Part shown: positions 9,473 through 20,782 of the stretch, one piece after another
Position numbering within the stretch: the first letter of the stretch is position 1
Layout of the letters: the number at the start of each line of letters is the position of its first letter
From: Umbelopsis ramanniana AG
Taxonomy: Eukaryota; Mucoromycota; Umbelopsidomycetes; Umbelopsidales; Umbelopsidaceae
Length of the DNA: 64,000 nt
Assembly: GCF_025399195.1 (NCBI RefSeq)
Contig: NW_026252097.1
Location: 103,647-167,646, forward strand
Direction: 5' to 3'
Notes under the pieces: generated by a model
What the model was told of the DNA's origin: nothing
Databases searched by the model: none
The model's input: the letters and a program-made list of their open reading frames with translations, nothing else
Translations under genes and position numbers: made by a program

Positions 9473-12155
9473 TCATGCTATCTTCAATGTTTTTTTTAAA
9501 TATCGTTTAAGATACAATACAATGATAATGCTACTAACCAGCCAAAGGATCCCAATGACTAGTTCAACAACCTGGTGGCGAGTAGAAGTGACTGTATAAA
9601 CTCGCATGGACGGAGGGTTCCAACTATAGCAAGGAGATGTTAGCAATGTGTCTCAATTGTTTGGGTAGAAAGAGTATATAGCATCACGTACGTGCTCTCG
9701 GTCCAGGTGGGTGCCGACTCGTCAATCACATCAAACAGCCCGGTCCCGTAGTTATACCCGATTCCGGCACCGTAAGCGTCGTGGTATCGGGTCAAGGTCG
9801 AAACGCAAGTCCCCCGAATACAGTACTCATGGGCCTGACATTCAGTTATGGATTGACAACTGGCGGGTGAGGTGCCATTCATACGCCTGACACCATTTTT
9901 GTCACCCAAGAAATTAAATGCAAACAGGGATAAAAGTGAAACGCCTCCAAATGAGAACACCGAAGAGTAGTGGCTAATTCTCGCCGCATTATTTACTACC
10001 GCACAATGGTCAGTTTTTTTTTTTTTAACACAATTCATGTAGTAACAGGAACATCATAGACTTACCACCATAATATTGTTGTATAAGGGAACACGAGTAA
10101 TTTTGAGTCATGCAATCGAGGAGAGATGCAACGAGGTTGCAATCTGCAGTGACTTGTGAGGGTACGGTGCCATTGTTGAGCCCCTGAGCAGAGAGCCAAA
10201 TTGATCTAGCTGCAGAACTAGCCAGACTACATATTGCACTGGACGCCGTTGCTAGATCAAGCGTATCGTCGTAGTCACTATGATAATATCCATCAAGGGA
10301 TGTGTGAAAGTCGGATAGGACGATTGAAGCAATGGATCGTTTCTTCTTCAAAAAGCTTTGAGCACTGCTTGGAGGTAGCTTCCGATGCACACCATCGGAT
10401 GCAGCGTCTTGAATACTATATGTACCATTCCCCTGGCCGACGAACAATTGCAGTAGCGAGCCACTGGTCGTCGAGTCATCTGTATGCGCCCAAAATCCTT
10501 TGCCAGAGGCGTTCGATTGGGCGACGGAACTGAACTCCACAACGGATTCGATATTGTCAAAATTAATATTGGTGAAATCTGTATCTCGGACACAGGGCTG
10601 CGTGCATGCAGCTCCCTTGATGGGACAAGTGTTGGTTCCAGTTATATTTTGGCACTGGAAAGGCGTGCTAATGTCGTTTACAAATCGCTGGGACCCAGAG
10701 TATCCCCATGCTTCTCCATTAAAAAGTGTATAGACGATGTGTTTAGGAAATGAAGCAACAGATGTGGGGGACTAAGTTGGAGGGAGGATGCTAGAGGTCA
10801 ATTATCCGCCATGCATTCATTTATGCAGTATAAAAAGTGACCTACCTTGCTGAGAGCATCAGCAACAGCAAACATAGCAACCATTCCAGAAATATCATTT
10901 TCAACACCCAGAGTCAGGTCATGGAACACAGATCGACTATCCATGGTTGCGCTTACGATAATGATGGGTTTTCCATCGTTACCAGTAAGATTTGGAGATG
11001 GAGTTGAGTACACTGAGCTACCACCAACGGGGAAACACCAACCTTTTACCAATACATCAAACGCAGTTAGTACCGCAAGAATATTGATTCAATCCAGGGT
11101 ATAATGACTTTTTGACGTTTACCTCTTCGTAGACACGTTGCCGAATCAACAGCCGCCCACATGAACAGACTAAAATCAACGGCGCGCAGTGGATAGTTCC
11201 TGTAGTTTTGTTCAATATTATAATTTAAATTCTGCAATATATGGACAGAACTTCATTAGTATGCTGATCTTTACGTTCTTGCCAGGCGAAAGATACACTC
11301 ACCTCCATTATTTGCCGGTAAGCAGTGGCGGACAGTACATCAATAGGATCGAGAGCAAAGATGGGGATATTGATTGGCTCGTAGATCATAGAATTTCCCT
11401 GTTCAACAAAATGGTTGTTCAATGACTGCTGAATCGACAAGCTTCAGCATATCGCCTTCTTACGTTTGGATTCCAGGTATATTGATCGGCATCATTAGCG
11501 TATAAGCCAAATTCGCAGTTGGGGCATTTGGATTCGGGTGAGTAAGATGAAGGGCGAGAAGGGCTTCCAGGCGTAGCAGTAGAATTGATAATGGCTATGA
11601 CACCACTCAGTCGTTTGGACGATTCGAGAGTTTGTATGTTCGACCTAATTGGCGGTAGGTTAAATCCTGACACTGTGCGAGACATACGGAGTATGAACAC
11701 AAACTCACGGTGTTAATAGGCCATAGGGTATAACGACGACCCATTGCTCCCAAGACGTTGGTATGTTCTGGTTGAAGTTCTCAATATCATCTTGGGTATT
11801 CAGCTGATACAGAATACCATTTGTACCCGAGGTGGCTATTCAATGGAGCCAAAATTTCATTGTCAAGACAACTGTCAACTTTTTGTCCACCCCCAAAAAA
11901 GCGAATTTGCGTATTCGATAATAATTCTTACATTGACAGCCTACAGATCCCGTGGCATTCAGTAATCGTACGCATGGCCAGGTACCGAGATCTGTGTAAA
12001 TATATGGGTATAAACTGGTTGCAATGTCTTGAGCTACAAGATGATCAAGTGGAGGTGAGCAGCGATGTCGAAGGTAAGATGAAGAAAAGCCCAACGGTAC
12101 CATTTGTGAAGTGTATATGGCAAGCCAGACACAACAGCAGTGACAGCAAGAGCAT
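9473..12155 (-). CDS. NCSTN: nicastrin, gamma-secretase subunit
   Basis: I spliced ten exons: 12155-12101, 12033-11932, 11835-11709, 11644-11464, 11428-11303, 11231-11123, 11042-10846, 10771-10066, 9995-9692 and 9623-9473. They form one frame of 685 residues; animal nicastrin is about 709. A signal peptide (MLLLSLLLCLACHIHF) is followed by CVRLLNATGSVGCQ, CPNCEFGLY, YPLRAVDFSLFMWAAVDSATCLRR and IIIVSATMDSRSVFHDL, all colinear with nicastrin. The substrate-receptor lobe keeps NGEAWGYSGSQRFV, with Glu319 and Tyr323 at the positions of human E333 and Y337. PPSSAQSFLKKKRSIASIVLSD matches the later ectodomain. TWTEST precedes the single C-terminal membrane helix (about 654-673). Nicastrin is the glycosylated substrate-gating subunit of the presenilin protease, in ER, Golgi and endosomal membranes. 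The shortness of exons 1 and 2 makes the extreme N-terminus the least certain part. Confidence 0.93.
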
Positions 12156-12301
12156 GTGCGTTTGTGGTGTTGATGATGCGAGGGTGAAGGGAATGTGGAG
12201 TTTCTCGAAAAATTGGAGAGTCACTCCAACTCCAGTTCAGCTCGACACCCATTTTTTTTTTTCCACTACAGCATAGTTTCCACTACGGCATAGTTTCCAA
12301 C
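12156..12301. promoter_or_regulatory. bidirectional promoter, nicastrin / mitochondrial IF-3
   Basis: Only 146 bases separate the two divergent start codons, so both promoters and both leaders must fit here. A T-tract is seen near 12251-12260 and a short near-duplicate (CATAGTTTCCACTACGGCATAGTTTCC) near 12272-12298. No TATA box is evident. Confidence 0.5.
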
Positions 12302-13003
12302 ATGCTGAGTCGATTGTTCCTGCAAAGTCGCGCAACCACGTTATCTGTATCATACAGACGACTTGCTGTCGTTCAGCTTCGTACATACAAGCGTCCTACT
12401 CCGGCGGCAGCTCCTCCATTACCTAGCTCCAGCATTTCACCCGCCAGTAATGCCCAGCCCACGGCTCCTCCAGCCAAAAAGCTCGGTCGCCAACGACGCG
12501 ACGAAGAGATCACCGCGAGATTTATCACCCTTGTCGATGAGAATGGCGCTGTCCATCGCGATGTTCGCTTGAAGCAGATTTTAGGCAACTTAGATCGCCA
12601 ATCGTTCTTTCTAGTTGAAGTCGATCCCCAAGCTGAACCTCACCCAGTGTGTCGAATTACACCTAAAAAGGCGGTATTTGAGAAAACCAAGGCTGCCAAA
12701 AGACAGAATACCGCGCGGCCCGAAGCTGTGCTCAAGGAAGTGACGTTTGGTTGGAACGTGTCCCCGCACGACATGGGACATAAGCTCAGCAAGGCAGAAC
12801 AATTCCTTGCCAAGGGCAACAAGGTTAAAATCGAAGTGGTGGCGAAGAAAGGCCAGCAGAGAATGCCCAGGGATGCGCAAGAAGCTGTGATCGAGAAGAT
12901 TGTTTCTCAACTCAAGCCGTTCTCAAAAGCCATGAAAAACCCTAGCTTTGTGCAAGGCGCAACGTGCATCATTGTGTTTGAAGGCAAAGCTGCAACTGAA
13001 TAG
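12302..13003 (+). CDS. mitochondrial translation initiation factor IF-3
   Basis: An intronless gene of 233 residues. The first ~60 residues are rich in R, S, L and A with no acidic residues, as in a mitochondrial presequence, and end in a Pro/Ala linker. The IF-3 N-domain follows (RRDEEITARFITLVDENG ... RLKQILGNLDRQSFFLVEVDP). A basic linker helix leads to the C-domain (LKEVTFGWNVSPHDMGHKLSKAEQFLAKGNKVKIEVV). IF-3 keeps ribosomal subunits apart and checks initiator-tRNA pairing. The yeast counterpart is Aim23. Shares a 146-base divergent promoter with nicastrin. Confidence 0.9.
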   Translation: MLSRLFLQSRATTLSVSYRRLAVVQLRTYKRPTPAAAPPLPSSSISPASNAQPTAPPAKKLGRQRRDEEITARFITLVDENGAVHRDVRLKQILGNLDRQSFFLVEVDPQAEPHPVCRITPKKAVFEKTKAAKRQNTARPEAVLKEVTFGWNVSPHDMGHKLSKAEQFLAKGNKVKIEVVAKKGQQRMPRDAQEAVIEKIVSQLKPFSKAMKNPSFVQGATCIIVFEGKAATE

Positions 13004-13224
13004 AACTCTCCTTTTGTATAATGCCACCCATCTATCTTGTTTCTTCCCTCCTCATGTTTTCACGCAAAGAAAAAAAAATGATAATGTACAGTTAGGCGGC
13101 AGTGTTTAATTTATGGGGTTGGATGCGGACTAAATTATGCGAGAGGGTATGCGACGTGTCTATTGAGGTGGAGTGGTTTACATTGCTGGATTAAATTAAT
13201 TGTATAACTTTTCTTTCAAATGTC

Positions 13225-14996
13225 CTATTCAAAGGCGTTCATGAATGTTCCTTGCATGCTCCTTGCTGTTCGTTGAAAGAAGTTGGGTTCTGCCAAATTC
13301 ATATCACCCAACAGAGGTTCAAGCCCGGTTGGATTCTAAAAGATCAAAGGGAATTAGCGTTGATGCAAAGGCGATGTAAAAAAATACCATAGGCTTACCT
13401 CTCGCGGGAAAAATCGTTGTGGGGAGAAATCCCACTCAGGTTGCTGATCTCTTTGGGTATAATGGCTGGGAAGGGGGTTTCTTAAGGCGGGTTTCGGTTC
13501 AGCCACCGATGCTGTCGGTTGAGAGGCAAGGTCTTCATCCCAGTCAAAATCATAAGGCCGAGAAGATTGTTTGGCGATTTCGCGTCGTCTTTCTTCCTGG
13601 ATGATTTGGATTTTTTCAAACAGGCTGGGATGTTTGAGCACCTCAAGGATGCTAAGGGAATAAGGTAAGAGCTGAAAGAAAAAAGGAAAATTGTTAGCTC
13701 GCATTTCTAGACACTTTCGAGAAATACACCAAGCAGACTTACTGATACGCTGAGTATAAACAAGATTATGCTCAGCCGTGTAAAATCAGTTGTCGTACCA
13801 TATAACAAGGCCAAAACAGTCGCCAAGCGGAATGCGAAGAGAGCAATTTGTATACCCTATCGTAGCGTACCTCAGTTAGTCATAAATACGATTTAGAAGT
13901 TGGACGTTCTCATAACACTCACCATATACGTCTTTTGACGAGGAATGAATTTTCCTGTGTACCCATACACTTCCATTTGGTATGGATGCCAGAAGATCCA
14001 CCACGCGGAAGCCACAGAGACAAGCAGGGCAATGATCGAAGGTGGAACAGTATACGACCATCCAATGGGCAAAATCGAAGTAACGCTGGATGGCATGAAC
14101 ACATATTCCGTATCCTGTAAGAGTTCGACGGTATCCTTTGGCCATATAGTGGCTCTCATTGAAAGGAGGATGGTGGTAATGTGAAGAGCGCAAAACAAGA
14201 TGCCCTGGATATAGAAATTGCGTTTGGCTTGTTGTCTACTAGGAATAGCCATCACTGGCTTTGAATGTAGCTGCTGCCGACAACGATCGATCATGAGTGA
14301 CTTTGCGACTTTATCTCTTTCGCCAATGATGTTGTCCACTTTCTGCTGGCATGTCGAACAAAGTGGGTACCTCTCCTCCAATTTTCTTTTGAATACATTT
14401 GCATGCTGAAGATAATCCTTGTCCTAACAATGGTTCACTGTGTGAGAAGTTATCACGGATACTGATTGTCCATTTCTTACTATCTTACATTGTCTTCAGG
14501 GTCATAGGATGTTACATAGGCAAGAATGCGCTGTTGTGCCAGGTCGCAGTTTGAACATAGGACGTCGGTTGAGGTTTTGGCAGACGGTCGTCGTGACACT
14601 CGGCCTGGACGAAGCAAAAAATTAATACGGATAATAGCACAGGTGATGGCGATGGATGGATGATCTTACTTTGCTGATTGAGTGTGGGATCCTTCATTTC
14701 TGGTATAGAGTCGATCAGCTCTCCTGCCTGCAGAGCACAAACAGAACCATTAATGCTCTACGCTAAGCGAGATAATATGATAGCTCTTCGCTTACCTTGT
14801 TCCTGACATTCAAGCTGTCACACACTGGACATTTCCATCGCTCAACGTTCTCAAGTCCATTCACAGGCAAAAACACATTGTGGTTGCAGTACCAACAGTT
14901 AACCAATGTTGGAATAGACGATCCGGCTCTGGTAATGAAGAATACTACAGCTACGCCGAATACAAAGAGCAGTATAAAACCTAACAGAGGGCCCAT
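13225..14996 (-). CDS. Ima1/Samp1 (TMEM201)-type inner nuclear membrane protein
   Basis: Seven exons (14996-14796, 14727-14670, 14604-14489, 14423-13923, 13856-13743, 13671-13399, 13335-13225) encode 457 residues. An N-terminal membrane helix (about 1-20) precedes the Ima1 N-terminal domain with paired CxxC motifs: NCWYCN, WKCPVCDSLN, VLCSNCD and YPLCSTC. These likely bind zinc. At least four further hydrophobic segments follow (IQGILFCALHITTILL; IIALLVSVASAWWIFW; ALFAFRLATVLALLYG; LSIILFILSVS). The tail is polar and charged. S. pombe Ima1 and animal Samp1/NET5 sit in the inner nuclear membrane and link chromatin, nuclear pores or LINC complexes to the envelope. Location and role are by family. 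Confidence 0.85.
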
Positions 14997-15174
14997 TTCA
15001 GCAACCCTACAGACTGAAGGAAATGAATCACAGGCGAGGACACCTTCCACTTTTTTTTTTTTTTTGGGTGAGCTTTCACAGAGAATTTTTTTTACCATAA
15101 AAATGGCTAGAAAATGACCATGTGCGCCGAAAAGGGGATGTTCACGGTTCACCTCAGTTCACTTTACATTCGTC

Positions 15175-16463
15175 ATGGCTGCTCGCGACATTGAAATGTC
15201 TCGAGTCGACGAAGATCGCGAGGCCTTCCTACCTGCACCAGCACAGCAGAGAAGAACAACCGAGCCTCAATATCCTCCTGCTTTAGTGGCCGTAGTCGTT
15301 GCTTTTTACTTTATCATATCGCTCGCTGTGGTATTTCTCAACAAGTTCATTCTGAGCTCGTCTGAGTACAAGTTCCCTTACCCACTGTTTGTCACTTGGT
15401 TTCAACTACTGGTCGCATTGGGTCTACTGGTTGCCTGGGCCAAACTTGGACAATAGTAAGAAAACTCTTGGTTGGCTTGAGGCGGTGTCAACGTGCGCCA
15501 CTTTGATTGATGGTGGATGATTACTGACTGCAAGTCCACATTTTTTTGCCGATAGTAAAAAGGCTTTCAGCATCATTCCTCCTTATGAATTCGACCTTAG
15601 CATTGCCAAACGGGTGGCCCCACTGACAGTGGTGTATGTTCTCATGTTGGCCTTCAATAATCTGTGCCTACAATATGTCGAAGTCACGTTTTACCAGGTT
15701 GCAAGGTCTTTATCCATCCACTTTTCTATTTTATTCACCTATTTAATTTTGGGTAAGAAAACCTCCACAGCTGCTATTGGGGCCTGTGGTATTGTTTTCT
15801 TAGGTTTTGTCGTTGGCTCTTATGGTGAAATCAACTTTTCTTGGGAGGGCCTTATTTATGGCGTCGGCTCGTCTGCCTTTGTAGCGCTGTATGGAATTTA
15901 TGTGCAGAAGAGTCTTGCCATTGTGGACAATAATCAATGGCGCTTACTACACTACAACACCACACTGGCCATCTTGATCCTGCTGCCAGTGGTCATGTTG
16001 TCTGGTGAAGTATCCGAGATCCTTGACAATGTTCAGTTCTTGGGCGATATTGGCTTCTGGGTTTTGATGGTAAGCTTACGATTTTTTCCAAAAAGACAGT
16101 TGCCAAGACTTTGTAAATCTAATATAGTTTGTGTCAGACGTTTACTGCTGCCACTGGATTTGGAATCAATATCGCCATGTTCCTGCAAGTCAAATACACA
16201 TCGGCCCTGACTAACACTATTTCAGGCACTGCCAAGGCCTGTGTTCAGACCTTGCTTGCTGCCATGATCTTCCGCAATCCAATTTCTTTCATGGTAGGTA
16301 TATTTTATTGGAATCAAAATAGCGGCTGTGTTGAATATGTAACGGTGGAGTCCATGATCTCACGCTGCCACTGAATTTACAGAATGGTGTCGGTATCTTC
16401 CTTGCCCTATTCGGATCCGGCTATTATGGCTATGTTCGATACATGGAACGTATGACAAAGTAA
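15175..16463 (+). CDS. GDP-fucose-type nucleotide-sugar transporter (SLC35C1-like)
   Basis: Four exons (15175-15455, 15556-16069, 16138-16293, 16383-16463) encode 343 residues with about ten membrane segments, the normal size for Golgi nucleotide-sugar transporters. VVFLNKFILSSSEYKFPYP near the start and NTISGTAKACVQTLLAAMIF near the end are signatures of the SLC35C1 branch. NNQWRLLHYNTTLAILILLP is also colinear with it. The protein would exchange GDP-fucose for GMP across the Golgi membrane. Fucose is a known component of Mucorales wall polysaccharides, which fits. A close relative carrying another GDP-sugar cannot be excluded from sequence alone. The ATG is 178 bases from the divergent Ima1-like start. 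Confidence 0.85.
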
Positions 16464-16473
16464 TGCACCCCCC

Positions 16474-16495
16474 TCCACTCCACTCCACTCCACTC
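16474..16495. repeat. short (CCACT)n tandem repeat
   Basis: About four copies of a five-base CCACT unit lie just after the stop codon of the transporter gene, in its 3' flank. Confidence 0.8.
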
Positions 16496-16674
16496 ATTGA
16501 ACTCCTCTGCTGTAAATTTTTTTTTTTGTTACACGCTGTGTGTGACACACAGAACATTCGCAGATCGTTTCGGACCAATTGCATATCACACTCGACACCA
16601 CATATCTCATAACTAAATCATCCAATCCCATTGCTTTTGACTCAACCATATTTATTCAATGTGGTGGCTGTAGT

Positions 16675-17841
16675 TCAGATACTTAGTAATTTAGAACCAG
16701 TATACGTGAAACTAAGAAGACTGTCCGTTCCTTTATAAGTGGTTCCAAGGAAGAGAAGCTGAGCAAGTAATTTGAGGGCAATGCCAAAGCCGATAATGCT
16801 GCAAGCTTTGAGATAACCAATGTGCAAGAACACTGCGTAAAATAACATGTTGGTGGAAATTGAAGTGAGGCGTATGTTTCCAGAAACTCCTCTTACCAGA
16901 TAAGGCCTCGATGTTGGAAGTAAGAACAATGATGCTGACTAGCCATGAGTACTCTAGCTGCTTATAATCCCAAATAACCATTAAGATCAACAGCATCTTT
17001 CCAAAGCTTGAAACGATCAGTGCCATAGTGATATAGTTATGTCTGGACCCAAGCGGTTAGTAAATGGGAGGCAGATCGTTACATAAAGAAACCAATGTAC
17101 CTAATACTCTGGGATTTTTGTCCTCGGAACAGCCATCGAACAGCGATGTGAACTCCGAGATGAACAGCAACAAATTCTTTTTTTTTTTTTGGGGGGGGGG
17201 ATGATGAGAAATATGAATTTACCAGGCAATGGTGGAACAAGACTGACCTATGATACACAGTAGAAGAATATACAAGTATTGATAAAACAGAGGTTGTTCC
17301 ATGAATGTTGAATCTGATCCAGTGTAGTATTTCTCCAGTCTGAACCATTTAATATCTGAAATGATTGATGCAAGATACGATGTGCGGTAGAAATGGCATG
17401 ATCAGGTTGAGCGAGTGACAATCATTTTAAAAAAGGATACAGACTTCGAAAAGGATTAGTAGTACAGCCAGCTTCATGATATTTGGCTGTAAATGGGATG
17501 GTATGAGAAACACAAGAAGATATCAGTTACCAAGGCTACATCACGTACCTCTATGCTCTTTTCATCGGTGTAAGTGATGCGATTGAACAAAAGGTGTCTA
17601 TAGACTTGTGGTTTATGCAATAGCATGTCGATAAATATGATGACAAAATCAAATTCTATGTATTTATCGGCAAAGTGGTTGCACTTTTCCTAAGGTGATA
17701 GTGGGATGAGGCGGGTTGGATGGCAAGTGGGTTGGGCATGATCGGCAAACAACGTACACATGATGTAAGACGAATGTTCTCTTTGCTATATTCTGTGTAG
17801 AGAGTGGCAACTGGAGCATCGCATTCCACGCATATTGGCAT
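16675..17841 (-). CDS. ARV1: ARV1 lipid homeostasis protein
   Basis: Seven exons (17841-17758, 17689-17549, 17486-17441, 17355-17248, 17176-17101, 17042-16897, 16832-16675) encode 252 residues. The N-terminal ARV1 homology domain has CVECDAPVATLYTEYSKENI with a C4-x2-C7 ... C28-x2-C31 zinc motif. KYIEFDFVIIFIDMLLHKPQ and YRHLLFNRIT follow, all hallmark ARV1 sequence. Several membrane helices fill the rest. ARV1 is an ER membrane protein needed for sterol distribution and GPI-anchor synthesis. Exon 5 is preceded by an unusual acceptor: on the coding strand it reads C-run, A-run, AG, with no pyrimidine tract next to the AG. Shares a 172-base divergent promoter with the Zn2Cys6 gene. Confidence 0.9.
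17178..17200. repeat. T13-G10 homopolymer block in an ARV1 intron
   Basis: Thirteen T followed by ten G on the plus strand form a polypurine-polypyrimidine block inside ARV1 intron 4, directly beside the acceptor of exon 5. Confidence 0.85.
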
Positions 17842-18013
17842 TAGGGGGGGGGGAATGGTATACTGGAGGTGGGAGATTGGATGCCCGATTTTGCCTGCCA
17901 AGGAATCAAGACAACCAAAAATATAAAACATGAAAAAATGAAGGACAGCTACCTTTCTCCTCCGACTGCGGTTAACCCATTCCTCTTCATACTCTTAAGA
18001 ACATGTATATATC

Positions 18014-20605
18014 ATGTCAACAGCTATAAAACCAGCCAAGAAGAAAAATCCCTGTGAAGGTAAATGTCACTTTACATTGCTTCCATTCCCTCGTTTTAAC
18101 GGCATCTAACGTTCGCCACTTTTTCGAATAGAGTGTCGAGAACACAAACGGAAATGCACTTGTGAACAACCATGCGAGAGGTAACACCGTTAAACCGACT
18201 CAATTTACATCGATAGCTTTGTTACTAAATTCAGCGTTTGCTTGGCTTTTAGATGCACCGCACTTGGCTTGAACTGCGTTTATGTTGTGGTGAACACTCC
18301 CCGGGATCAAGAGTATCTAATGCTCACCCGAAACATCGAAGCGCAAGTAGAACTGAAAGTTATTGAGGAACAGATCAACGACATGGAAACTGAATTGAAG
18401 CAGCTACGAAAGGGACAAAGTGGTTACGACCCTTCCAACATTCAATCGTACCCATCACCTACATCGGACATTGATGCACGTGAAGACCACAAAAAGACCA
18501 TGCAAGTGTATTCAGAAGATACAACGCAGAGTACCCAGCTGATTCGAATGGAAAATAACGATCCAGCTAGAAACCCCCAACAGTTAATGGATGAAACTCT
18601 CCATGGAATTGGAGCTCAGCTTTATCAGATTGAAGATAATTCGTCCAACAAAGAAAATGAATGGGCCTTGACTATCACCAAAAAAGGCCTACGAATCGAA
18701 ACCAACATAAAGAACATGGCTGATTTGATAGCACAAGTCAAAGTCATGAATTTTCAACTTGGCAATGTTGATAAGCCACCACTGTATTCACACCTTGTAA
18801 GCGAGCCCATAAATCCCACGCTGATGATTAAATTTGGCGAGAAGGCATGGATAAAAATTCTTGAAGGGAACAAAAAAGCCCTTCATCGATGTGTGGTATT
18901 CATGAAAGACCAAGCCTTACCCGATGTCAATCGAATACAATTGGCTCGACCTGACGTATCGACCGCCATGACTGTACAACTTCTTCAGATCTACTTTTCT
19001 TGTCAGCACTTGAGACAAATGGCCATACACCGCAAAACGTTCCTCGACATGTTTTTCAAACCAAACGATGTGAAAGCACCTGTTTATGCCCTATGTGCCG
19101 CCATTGTCACTATGCGATGCAAGCATGTTCTGCAGGTTGTTCCTTATGAATCTCAACTTATCTATGGCGAATACTATTTCAACAAGGCCCGCCAGTTGTA
19201 TAGCGAACAGTTCGATGAGATCTCCTTGGAAACATACTGTACCCTCATTTTTATGACCATGTACAAGGCGACGATATTGCGGCCCGATGAAGGTGATAAC
19301 TATCTGAATTTGGCAAACCGAATGGGCGAAGAGTTATTACCGCTATATTCACGGCCTGCCTCTCCGTCTCCCGGGAGTAAACAAGGTGATGATGTCGGGT
19401 TACGAACTTTCACCTTGTCTGGAGAAGCTGAGATGTTCAAGCGTTTGCTGCGAACTTGCAAACAGCTTGCCTTCCGGTTGTTTTTATTGAAGCAGCCTTC
19501 TCATCTTGGTCCTCCTCCAAAGCATTTTCAAGGCCACGGACCAGGTCCACACCGTATGTCCCACAGAATGAAGGGCGATCCTGCTGATAGATATCCTCAC
19601 CACCAAGGTGTCCATCCTCGCTCGTTGTTACTATCTTGTTGCCTGGACGAAACACCCATTGAACTTCGATATATACAACAATCAAAGTACATGGCTCTCC
19701 ACAGAGAAACCATTCACACCGTAATGGCATCGGTTTTTCCTCACATTCACGACACATTGTCGTCCACCTTTGTTATCGCCACCATTACATCGTTCGATCA
19801 AAGCATGCGAAATTGGTATTATCAAACCCTTCCTCAGGAATTGCGTATCGCCTTACCACTTTTTGATGATACTATCAGCGACACGACGCTTATAGAAGCG
19901 GTCTCATTTGATCGCATCCGTGATTCGGTTCCTTTGACCCTCCTTATTACGTTTTACACGGAATTCATAGTCGTGATGAAGAAATTGCTTCCAAGGATAC
20001 CACAGTACGATGACAGTCACCTCAGTTTTGGAGTGATGAGTCAGGAAACCGATGAAGAACGCCAGAAACGCAAGGAAAAAAAGAAGCAGAAGCGACGAAA
20101 AGTGTTCCGACATCTTATCAACGAATACAATTTGAATATGACCGAAGAACAACTGCACGAATTCTATCATCAGCAATTCGATCTCCCTCACGACTTCCAG
20201 ATTGAAGCGCAAGACAAGTGTACCAGGGCCGCCAATCTAGCGGTCCGACTTCTTGAACAACTGACGAACTCCTCATTCTCCTGTCATTTTGATTTACCCA
20301 CCCTCATGTGCACTTGGGATATGCATCTACGCAACTCCAGGTTGGGACATGCCAGAATTGACCAACCTGACGGTATTGTCGACCCCAAAGTCACTCGCCA
20401 AGCCCGCCATCATTTGGTCCGCTGCTTAGCCATCATGCGACGAGGATTTCTCTACAACACGGCGGAGCGCGAGTTATGGAAACACTATCAGCTAATGGAG
20501 CAGGATCTTCTACGAGAGCTGAGCCTTGATCCCGCCTTCAAAGTGTCATCTGGCCCGGAGCCAGAGTTTCATATCGGCCATTCCGTGAACACCTTTGCCA
20601 CCTAA
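18014..20605 (+). CDS. Zn2Cys6 fungal transcription factor
   Basis: Three exons (18014-18059, 18132-18180, 18253-20605) encode 815 residues. The zinc cluster is split over all three exons: NPCEECREHKRKCTCEQPC then ERCTALGLNCVY, a C-x2-C-x6-C-x5-C-x2-C-x6-C pattern with basic residues between C2 and C3. A short linker and a coiled coil (VIEEQINDMETELKQLRKG) follow, suggesting dimer binding. The middle region (YFSCQHLRQMAIHRKTFLD ... SLETYCTLIFMTMYKA) resembles the fungal-specific transcription factor domain. A Lys-rich patch near 20080-20105 could be a nuclear signal. Target genes cannot be told. The first exon encodes only 15 residues, so single-frame callers would miss the cluster. Confidence 0.9.
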
Positions 20606-20782
20606 GTGTCCACACTGTTGTTTTTTTATTATTAGAGTTTCCCCCCACATCTATGCTTTTCTTCGTGTCAATTGCTCTTAATACCTTTGATCCCCACCTC
20701 TCTGCCATATAATAAATGTCCAATGACTGGATAAAAAAAAACCATAATTTTTATTTACATGGAGACCTTCAGTACCACACAG

